Source of the DNA: Saussurea involucrata
Taxonomy: Eukaryota > Streptophyta > Magnoliopsida > Asterales > Asteraceae
DNA length: 64,000 nt
Reading direction: 5' to 3'
Assembly: GCA_033807775.1 (NCBI GenBank)
Contig: CM066312.1
Location: 27,687,696-27,751,695 of the forward strand
In this document: piece by piece, positions 53,698 through 62,219 of the stretch
Position numbering within the stretch: position 1 is the stretch's first letter
How the letters are laid out: each line of letters opens with the position of its first letter
Program-made: the position numbers and the translations under genes
The notes under the pieces: generated by a model
Database searches by the model: none
What the model was told of the DNA's origin: nothing
What the model saw: the letters and a program-made list of their open reading frames with translations, nothing else

Positions 53698-55545
53698 CCC
53701 AACAGAGGGTGACCTAAAACTCTCTTAGGTCGGCCCTAAGGTACTCGACTTCAAACCGGTGGAAAACGAGGTACGTCTTTCTATTCTATTAACTCTTCTA
53801 AACCCTACCTCTTCTACTTCTGCAACTCCTTCAGCAGACAAACCCACCGCTGATACCCCAGCTGCAACCTCCATTCCTTCTCTAAAAAGGAAACACTCTG
53901 AAACCCAACTTGGTTCCAAAAGAACTAAGAAAACTAAGGAGCAACCCCAGCAATCTATTGCTAAAGACTCCTCAGCTCCTCTTGTTGGACTGAGGGAAAG
54001 TTCAGTGGTACGCTTTGCCACAGCTGACCAAGCCACCCACTCTATCCTAACTTCAGCGTCTCTAAACGTTGAGGTTACAAACTTGGAATCTACCCAACCT
54101 CCTTCAGTCTCTCAAAAGACTGACGAAGCGATTCTCAGTGAATCCAACGCTGAACTCCGCACCCAACCTCCATTCTTATCCTTCACTTCTCCCTCTACTC
54201 ATTTGGACTCTACTCCAGTTATCACTGAAGCACCTGTCATTCCTCCAGAAGCTAAAGATAATACTCTTCAAGGAGTGATGGGCATAGGACCTACAGATAT
54301 GACCATACGTTCACGTTCTCTAGCTGACGATATGGAACTTTTCTCAAGACACCGAGATTTTGATGAATTCATCAATCCTCCTGCAGGTATACAACAAACC
54401 CTAAACACTGTAACTGAACCCCAAACTTCTGAGCTTTCCTTTGTTCACAAGTTCTTATATGTTACAGGTCCTAATTTGAGAGACATCAACGCCTCTCTGA
54501 AGACAATAGAGACGACGCTGACAGGTCTCACTACTACTCTTTCCGACAACTTATCAGCTGTAACAAACGCTGGAGAGAATCTTACAAAGCTGACAACTGT
54601 GGTCGAAAAGAATGCCTCCAAAGCTGACTTGGAGAACGTTGATAAATCACTCACCGATTTCGCCAAAGTTCTCTCTTATATCTACACAGACTACATCGAC
54701 ATCAAGAAATCAGTTGACACCATGTCCAACAAAGTCACAACACTAAAGACATCGGTTGGCACACTCGAAGGTGATATGTCTGATGTAAAGGCTGATGTTA
54801 GTTCAGTAAAAACTAACATGAGTTCTGTGAAGACCGATGTCAATACGATGAAGAATGACATCACTTCTATTCAGACATTGTTGCAGCAGATCATGACCAA
54901 CACGACCGCCCCTGCACCTCCATCTTTTACTACGGCGGATCGTGTTGAACTCGTGAAGATCAATCCTGGTATTTCTGGTATAGAAAACAGATTATCAGCA
55001 ATTGAAATCTGTGTGGGGATCCCTGGCCAAGAAGACAGGGAAACAACACAAGCTGCTGAATCATCACATTCCTCCCCCACTCATCATAGAAGAGCGCTGA
55101 AGACCTTTCCCATGATGAATCTATCAGGGGAGAGAAGACTGAAGACCTCACCTTTACTGAATAGGGTAAGAAGACAACTGAAGCAGCCGCTGGACCTCAG
55201 GGAGATGAACCCCCTGAGGGAACCGAGAATCTTACCTCTGTATCTGAGGGGGAGCAACTCGAAGAAGAAGCTGAAGAAACTGAGTCTGAAGCTGAAGATG
55301 AAGAAGCCATCGACTTTTCTGATGATGAACCATCCTCTTCTCCAAAGAATGATGATGATGACGATGACTCTTTTATCATCAAGCTTGCTCAGAGAACTAA
55401 AGCTCTTAAAGGGATTCTGATAAATGATCCTACAGGGGAGCGGACAAAGACAAAGCCATCAGCATCTGAAGCTGACAAGGGCAAAGGAAAAAGTATCGCT
55501 GAAGATGAAAATCTGATGATCTTGCTTAAAAAGCCGGTTTGTTAG
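53598..55545 (+). pseudogene. C1 3' ORF, middle part with coiled coil
   Basis: After the local duplication the frame runs VDFISAVFQKGLKDSYP, a TAG near 53728, then an open stretch to 55420. Features in order: a Thr/Ser/Ala-rich segment, basic nuclear-localisation-like KRKH and KRTKKTK, a Pro/Ser/Thr-rich region, SFVHKFLYVTGPNL, and a long heptad region. Near 54780-54850 the heptads VKADVSS, VKTNMSS and VKTDVNT follow each other as 21-base tandem units. A later frameshift (near 55090) hides an acidic segment that is in frame in C2. No membrane helix is visible. The protein looks structural and nuclear rather than like an envelope, but this is inference. Confidence 0.72.
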
Positions 55546-55710
55546 GTACATTAACCTCTTCCTTACTCCACATCCCTCCTCTATACACTTTATCAGTTCT
55601 ACACACTAAAACCTCCATACACTTTATCCCACTCTTTCTCTATCTCTGATCTACCCATGTTCTTACTTGTAAGATCGCTGTGTTTCAGCTAGTCCTCTCA
55701 CCTGTTTGAG
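55546..55710 (+). other. Putative intron in C1 3' ORF
   Basis: Starts GTACATT after TTAG, has a pyrimidine-rich body, and ends CCTGTTTGAG before GATATCGCTGAAG. Removal joins the flanking frames in phase 0. C2 has the matching segment at 62043-62219 with the same ends. The upstream codon is TAG here but CAG in C2. An alternative acceptor (GTTTCAG, 55687) would not keep the frame. Confidence 0.5.
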
Positions 55711-56946
55711 GATATCGCTGAAGTTCCTACAGCTGCGACTTCATCAATAATCCCAGCTCCCAACGCTGAAGAAATAATCCCAGTCTTGGATTTGATCTCT
55801 GAGACTGGTGAACCTGAAGAACAGATGCTCTCTCACAAAAATAGACCTTCCTTGGCTCCTCAAAAGCTAAGTGAAGAGGATCAAGAAAAGAGAGATGAAA
55901 TGATCAAGAGACTCGAAGATCAACGAATTATTCTGAAGCGTGATCAACTTCCTTCGGTTCCTCCAAAGTTCAGAATTTCCCAAAAGGAATACAAGGAACA
56001 CCTCAGAGCTGAACGCCTAATCGCTGAAAGAAGGGAAGCTGAAGAAAAAGATAGAGAATATGCCATCCATCTTACTCAACGATCAGTAAAAGGCCCCAAG
56101 CTGAAAAGAGCTCCCATTGATGTTCAACGTCAACTATGGGATAATGCTCAAAAGATCGTTAGAGAAAAGACTAAGGTCTCTGATACGACTTTGGAATGGT
56201 CTAAAGAAATGTTGAACTATCGATCTAGACCATCCAAAATCATCAAAGTAAACATCAGAGGAAGACTGTACGCAGACGTTCCTGTTGTTGAAGTGGATGT
56301 CTACAGAGAAGACAAAACCAAGCAAACCTTCTATGCTGCTACCTTAGAAAAGTTTGGTCTCTCTGAATGGTTAGAAACGAAATTAGCCATTCAGGGATCG
56401 CGCTCAAAATTCAAAAGCCATGTCGAGAGGATCTTAAACAAACAGATCGACCTGGTTTCTTCTGCTGTGGATATTCCTCCTTCTACTCTTCTTCCTCCTC
56501 AACAAAGAAAAGTCTCTGCTAAGGAAAAGAAAGTCTCAGATTCAGGTCATCCTATACGGAATGAAACAGGTATTGGTTTCTCTCGTGCTGAAGTTCTTGG
56601 CCCTGATGCTGATCTCTCAGCGCTTGACACCTCCCTACCACCTGGAGAAACTTTCATTCCTGGCACGGTTGTAAGTGATCCTTATGGTATATTCTTTCTA
56701 GACTACGATGGAAACTATCACTTTCAACGTATCTCTGAGCTCCGCATCGCTCCCATCGAACAACTCAGAGATCTCATATACTGGTGTGAAGTCAGACGCG
56801 ACATCAAAGCTAGACACCTGAAGCCCTTGATTTTTGAAGAAGCTCTGAAGAAAAAGAATCAAGGAGTAGATGTCCCTGACTGGATGATTCCCACATCAAT
56901 GACCCTTGATGAACAACTCATTAAGGAAGAACCTTTTGACGGATAG
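55711..56946 (+). CDS. C1 3' ORF, C-terminal part
   Basis: An open frame of about 410 codons with no stop. An acidic start (EEIIPVLDLISETGEPEEQML) is followed by a charged helical region (KLSEEDQEKRDEMIKRLEDQ, EYKEHLRAERLIAERREAEE), a middle domain (QRQLWDNAQKIVREKTKVSD, VVEVDVYREDKTKQTFYAAT) and an end with YGIFFLDYDGNYHFQRISEL and IEQLRDLIYWCEVRRD. TAG at 56944-56946 ends it. A close homologue is in C2 on the other strand. I do not recognise the fold. Openness over this length suggests recent function or recent insertion. Confidence 0.75.
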   Translation, partial: DIAEVPTAATSSIIPAPNAEEIIPVLDLISETGEPEEQMLSHKNRPSLAPQKLSEEDQEKRDEMIKRLEDQRIILKRDQLPSVPPKFRISQKEYKEHLRAERLIAERREAEEKDREYAIHLTQRSVKGPKLKRAPIDVQRQLWDNAQKIVREKTKVSDTTLEWSKEMLNYRSRPSKIIKVNIRGRLYADVPVVEVDVYREDKTKQTFYAATLEKFGLSEWLETKLAIQGSRSKFKSHVERILNKQIDLVSSAVDIPPSTLLPPQQRKVSAKEKKVSDSGHPIRNETGIGFSRAEVLGPDADLSALDTSLPPGETFIPGTVVSDPYGIFFLDYDGNYHFQRISELRIAPIEQLRDLIYWCEVRRDIKARHLKPLIFEEALKKKNQGVDVPDWMIPTSMTLDEQLIKEEPFDG

Positions 56947-57201
56947 GATTGCCTTGTAATTCTTTCTATCCTTATCTGTCTACATCTTTTGTACTTGTAA
57001 TTTTATTCGATGTACTTGTAATTTTTCCATTTCCCTCTGTAATCTTTACAAAGTTTAAAGAAAAATTTCAGCAAACGTACTTTACTCCATCAATACAGAA
57101 AAAAATCCCAGAAAACAGTAAAAGGGACAAATATTTTATGAGTTCTTTTTATCCTTATGTTTTCATTAAATAGAAATTTTCTCTGTTGCTATGTCATAAT
57201 C

Positions 57202-57215
57202 AAATAGGGAGAGAT
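57202..57215 (+). other. C1 polypurine tract
   Basis: AAATAGGGAGAGAT directly before the 3' LTR start TGTTGATCC. The C2 counterpart has AAATAGGGGGAGAT. Confidence 0.88.
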
Positions 57216-57944
57216 TGTTGATCCAAACCCTCAGTGATTTGATAATGACCCTCTCTTATATACTTAGTGAAAAATTGTAAGTAAACAATATGTATCAGAG
57301 TTTCACTATCGCTGATAAGTACTAAGATCTTACAGTACCGCTGATAGGAACTCTCACTCTTTAGATTAAACATTCAGCGAAACTGTTCACCATAATACTC
57401 TGAGTCTGTTCAGTACTTATGGTGATCGCTTATAAGTTAGTTGTTTACTTATGATCCCTGAAGACAAGTTTCACGTTAACATAGGTTCTACGCTGAAGTC
57501 GAAGATCAAGTTCAAGAACCAGCGACAAGTCTCCTAATGCACTGATGCGGATCAACGAAGACTCAGATTTGTCCACTCAACGTGAAGTATCAAGTACAAG
57601 ACTTTAGCTATCGCTGAAATTCTATCATTCGCTGATAAAGAATGATAGATCGCTGAATCAACGAAAAGCTGATCATAAAGTCCTCCGTACAAAGTACTTT
57701 TTGTCTTAACCACCCTTGCACGTCTCCGTACGATATGACAGAAAAAGAACCTCCTTATTGTCTGAAATCGTACAACCACTCTGATACTACACTGTTCAAA
57801 CATGCGGCTACTAAGGTTGTCAACAAAGGTCAATGACATGCAACCAATAAGCTGCTGCCACGTGTAAAGTGTAAACTGCAATGCATTAAATGCATGCAAT
57901 ATATAAGAAGATGAACTCACTTCATTTTGAAGCAACTTGCTAAC
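57216..57944 (+). repeat. C1 3' LTR, truncated
   Basis: 729 bases matching 31043-31772 with few differences (for example GCTTATAAG against GCTGATAAG). It stops at GCTAAC. The last ~240 bases of the LTR and the right TSD are lost. Confidence 0.93.
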
Positions 57945-58825
57945 ATTACCAAACGTTTGTGTTCCTCCACTCTCCATGGATACGAGTCTCCCCCATCGTC
58001 GGCCAACATTACTTTGGATATTATAATGACCTTGTTTTTATCATCGTTGGTCTTGTGCGATTGACTGCAATTGATGACTTTAATATTGGATTTCCCTCCA
58101 TGTATATTAAAGTTTGAATGAAGCAGGTCATTTCCATAATTATGGCATTTGGACTTCATTACATTTTACATTCGCGTGAATATTGGTTCGTATCATGTTT
58201 ATGGTGAAGTATTATATTTATATGGATTGTCCTTCCATGATTTATGGGTTTTGTATTGTCACGATACGTATTTGGAGGTTTTGCATGATATAGATTTATT
58301 CACATGTTGAGTGAGTTTGGATTGGAATTCATTTTGGAAAACGCTATATACATTTTGGGAACTTTTTTCATAGGTTTTGGGTGCTTTGGAAAATGAGTCG
58401 TTTACATCCTTCTCATAAACTCTTTTGGAAATCATAATCTATGTCACAAACTTTCATTTAAAGAATTATTTAAATCATGCTATAAACTCTTGAAATCACT
58501 AGGCGTTAGCCTAACCTTTTTATTTGTCGGCATGTGCAACAAGTTCAGGTTGGGAGTGGTTCTAGTGACACTGCGAATGGTCGAGTGCTAGTAGTGTGCT
58601 CGAGAGGTGAATTGGTTTAGTGAGGTCTTCCGCATTGATTTTTGGGAACAACATTTTGTATTTGAGTTAAGTAACACCCGATGTGAACTTAGCCTTTGTA
58701 ATAAGACTTGGATTATAATTGTTTGAGGTATTCCTCGTATTGGTTTATAGGAAGAAATTCTATTATTTTGGAGGTATTATCAAAAATTTTATTTAGTTGT
58801 TCTTTCCCAATTCGAGGGTTTTACA
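57945..58825 (+). repeat. X3 LTR, right part
   Basis: It ends GGGTTTTACA and is followed by a tRNA-iMet PBS, so it is the end of a plus-strand gypsy LTR. It is assigned to X3 because C1 lies between it and 31042. The exact C1 empty site cannot be shown because the 3' LTR is truncated. No gene is seen. Confidence 0.68.
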
Positions 58826-58828
58826 AGT

Positions 58829-58840
58829 TGGTATCAGAGC
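58829..58840 (+). other. X3 primer-binding site, tRNA-iMet
   Basis: TGGTATCAGAGC three bases after the LTR end. Confidence 0.9.
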
Positions 58841-59584
58841 ATAAGTTTGAGAGAATTAGGTGTTGATTTTGGATACCTAGCTCAAACTAGCGCTCTTTTA
58901 AGTAAATGAGAGTGAAATTTCACCATTAAGCACATTAAGATAGGATGTTTTGAGGTCAATGGAGTCGTTAGAAACGAGAATCGCGTCAAGAGTAACAAGG
59001 ATAATCATGTACGATACGTTCAAAATTACACCTGGCCAGTGTAATGGTGAATCTACTAGTTACATGTGCATACTTGAACTATTTTAATGTGACGACCGTT
59101 GGGGTAGTGAAGAAGTTTCTAAGCGAGTAGACGTTGGAATAGATGGATGATTCTAGCATTAGTCACTTGGAGTGACAATAAGCATGATAATTACACTAAG
59201 TGGACCATTTCGGGTCGAAGTTGATGGTTGGATTAGAACCATAGGCTTATTGAATCGACCTTAATTCGAGGAATAATTGTATGGTTAATCGATGTAACTT
59301 TCAATTAGTCTTAAGATGTTTGAGCATCCGGATGACGATAGTGTGACCAGAGGAACTTGGAGGAGCGTGGTTTGAGACACTGAGTGCCGACTAAATTCAT
59401 GCACAAAATTTATTTTTAAAAAATAAATTGCATCAACTATTTCTTGTGTTTCAAATCCTCATTTGGATTGTGTTACAAAACCTCGGGAAAACGTTTAGCA
59501 CACACAAGATTTTAAATCATGGTTTTGAACATGCATGAAATTAGTTTATTGTGGGGAGTTGCAAACTCTGTCGGGACTTGCTTT
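58841..59584 (+). other. X3 leader and start of internal region
   Basis: No intact frame. It holds the conserved hairpin (59025-59045) followed by diverged sequence. C2 interrupts it at 59585. Confidence 0.65.
59025..59045 (+). promoter_or_regulatory. Leader hairpin with palindromic TGGCCA loop (X3)
   Basis: Stem ATTACAC, loop CTGGCCA, stem GTGTAAT, about 196 bases after the PBS, in a leader otherwise much diverged from G1-G4. Confidence 0.52.
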
Positions 59585-60548
59585 TGTTGGTCCCGGAGGG
59601 GTTATACAAGTTTGTAGAAGGAGGGGGGGTTGAATACAAACACACTGATTTTACATTTCTAAATTGTTTATTGATATTTATCAAACAATTTACAACTTGT
59701 TGCGGAACAAGATTAAGGATTAAACCTAATCTAAACAAGTTATGCGAAACACTAGGTTTCTTGCACTAGAATTAAGACAGAAAGGAGATAAGAATATTAA
59801 GTATAATATTCTAACACAAAGTAGTAGAGAGAAGAAGATGGCCGAGCACTTCATTTATGCAGTAGGGTTCTTCTTATATACTGCATGCATTTAATGCACA
59901 ACAGTATAACTTTACACGTGGCAGCAGCTGAGTGGTTGCATGGTCTGACCTTGGTAGATAACCTTAGTAGCCGCATGATGTATAGTGTAGAATCAGAGTT
60001 GGTTGTACGATCCTAGACAAAAGGGATGTCCTTTCTGACATTTTCGTACGGAGGCGTGCAAGGGGGAAAGACAAAAGTAACTTATAGAGGAAGACTTCAT
60101 GATCATCGTTCGCTGAATAGATCTTTATCAGCGAGTGATAAAGTTCAGCGTTCGCTGAAGTCTTCTACTTGTAACTTCACGTTGAGTGGACAAATCTTGG
60201 CTTCGCTGATATCTGCATCAGTTAATTAGTAGACTTGTCGCTGGTTCTTGGGCTTGATCTTCGACTTCAGCGTAGAACATTGTTGACGTAAAACTTGTCT
60301 TTAGGGATCATAAGTAAACAACTAAAATTATCAGCAATCATCAACAAGACTGAACAGGCTCAGGGTTTTATTGATGAACAATTTCGCTGAATGTATAATT
60401 AAATGATCATGAGTTTCCTATCAGCGGTACTGTAGAGACATAGTACTTATCAGCGATAGTGAAACTCTAATACATATTGTCTACTTACAATTTTCACTAA
60501 GTGTTTCTTAAAGAGTCATTATCAAATCACTGAGGGTTTGGATCAACA
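59585..60548 (-). repeat. C2 3' LTR, complete
   Basis: 964 bases. The minus strand reads TGTTGATCC to GGGACCAACA like C1. It has a reversed TATA box (59873-59880), a G-box CACGTG near 59915, and many TCGCTGA heptamers (60095-60500). Confidence 0.93.
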
Positions 60549-60563
60549 ATCTCCCCCTATTTG
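60549..60563 (-). other. C2 polypurine tract
   Basis: Minus-strand AAATAGGGGGAGAT directly before the LTR. Confidence 0.9.
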
Positions 60564-60821
60564 ATTATGACTTAGCAACAAAAGAAAATTGCTAACTATG
60601 AAAACATAAGGATAAAAAGAACTCGTAAAATATTTGTCCCTTTTACTATTTTCTGGGATCTTTTGAGTACTGATGGAGTAAAGTACATTCGCTGAAAATT
60701 TTCTTTTAACGTCGTATAAGTTACAGAGGGAAGTGGAAAAATTACAAGTACATCAAATAAATTTACATGTACAAAAGATTTTAGCTGATAAAGATAGAAG
60801 AATTACAGGGAATCCTATCAG

Positions 60822-62042
60822 CTATTCAGGTTCTTCCTTAATGAGAAGTTCATCAAGGGTTCTTGTCGTAGGGATCATCTAGTCAAGGACTTTTTCACCA
60901 AGATCCCGTCTATTCTTTGCTTCAGTATAGATCAGGGGCTTCATGAAGTGTCCGAGAAGATCTTTTCTGAATTCACACCAATAGACAAGATCCCTGAGCT
61001 GTTCGATAGGAGTGATGGGTAGCTCAGAGATGCGTTGAAAGCGTTCTCGTCCATCATAGTCGTGAAAGAAGATACCATAAGGTTCACTTAAGACTTTTCC
61101 AGGGATGAAGCGTTCACTAGGGGGCAGGGAGGTATCGAGCGCTGAGAGGTCAGGTTCAGGACCAAGTACTTCAGCTTGTGAAAAACCAATACCGGTTTCG
61201 TTCCTGATAGGAGGACGTGAATCTGAAGGTATTATCTTTTTCTTTGCAGAGGCCCTTCTTTGTTGAACTGGATTAGGAGGAGGAGGAGGAATATCCACAG
61301 CAGATGAAACCAAGTCGACCTGTTGATTTATCATTTTCTCGACATGGCTTTTGAATTGTGAACGAGATCGCTAAATGGCTATTCGCATCTCCAACCATTC
61401 AGAGAAACCGTACTTGTTGATTGAAGATGCGTAGATGGTTTCCTTGGTACCATTTTCTCTGAATAAATCGACCTCAACGACTGGACCGTTTATTGGCGTT
61501 CTTCCCTTGATGTACACTTGGTTGATTCTGGCAGCCCGATATCGATAGTGCAGTCTTTCTTTGCACCATTCCCAGGTAGAGTCAGATACCTTGGTCTTTT
61601 CTTCGATGATCTTCTTGGTGTCCTTCCACAATTGACGTTGGACATCAATGGGAGTTTTCTTCAAATCAGGATCCTTCACCGATTGTTGGACAAGCTGGAT
61701 GGCGTAGGCTTTATCTTGTTCTTCAGCTTTCCTTCGATCAGCGAGTTGTTTTTCAGCCTTGAGATGTTCAGTGTATTCCTTCCTTGATAGTCTGAACTTA
61801 GGAACATTGATTTTGTGTCGAGGAAGGATGATTCGCTGAACTTCAAGCTATTTGATCATTGCATCTCTCTTTTTCTGATATTCTTCACTTAGCGTTCGAG
61901 GAGCCAAGGAAGGTCTTTTGTTGTGAGAGAGCAGTTGTTCTTCCGGTTCATCAATCTCAGTAAAATCCAAGACTGGGATTATTTTTTCAGCGATAGGAGT
62001 TGGGATTATTGTTGATACAGTAGGAGGAACTTCAGCTGGATC
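60822..62042 (-). pseudogene. C2 3' ORF, C-terminal part
   Basis: Homologous to C1 55711-56946. Frames 62042-61848 (DPAEVPPTVSTIIP, DEPEEQLLSHNKRPSLAP), 61679-61371 (DVQRQLWKDTKKIIEEKTKV, FSEWLEMRIAI) and 61334-60879 (NETGIGFSQAEVLGPEPDLS, YGIFFHDYDG, IEQLRDLVYWCEFRKD) are separated by stops near 61848 and 61371 and a frame change between 61848 and 61679. TAG at 60881-60879 replaces the Trp of C1 PDWMIP. The original end would be near 60822. Confidence 0.8.
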
Positions 62043-62219
62043 CTCAAGCAGGGGAGAGGACCAGCTGAAACACAGCGATCGTTTAAGTAAGATCATTTGG
62101 GAAGAAAGAGATAGAGAAAAGAATGGGGTTTAAGTGTATAGAGGTTTTATGGAGAGGAGAATTGAGGTTGAGAAGGGATAGAGGAGGGATGCAGTGTAAG
62201 GGAAGAAGAGATATTGTAC
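62043..62219 (-). other. Putative intron in C2 3' ORF
   Basis: On the minus strand CAG is followed by GTACAATATC, then a pyrimidine-rich body ends CCCTGCTTGAG before GATCCAGCTGAAG. The length is 177 bases, and removal is in phase 0. It corresponds to C1 55546-55710. Confidence 0.5.

Larger units (their letters stand above)
31043..57944 (+). mobile_element. C1: Ty1/copia element, SIRE/Maximus-like, split by G3 and G4
   Basis: Plus-strand copia: 5' LTR, tRNA-iMet PBS, gag, PR, integrase, RT, RNase H, a long extra 3' ORF, PPT and a truncated 3' LTR. Integrase before RT is diagnostic of copia. The long gag, the in-frame stop between gag and pol and an extra ORF after pol are features known in Sireviruses. 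C1 sequence occupies 31043-36636, 43504-46279 and 53593-57944, about 12.7 kb. All ORFs carry stops or deletions. Confidence 0.92.
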
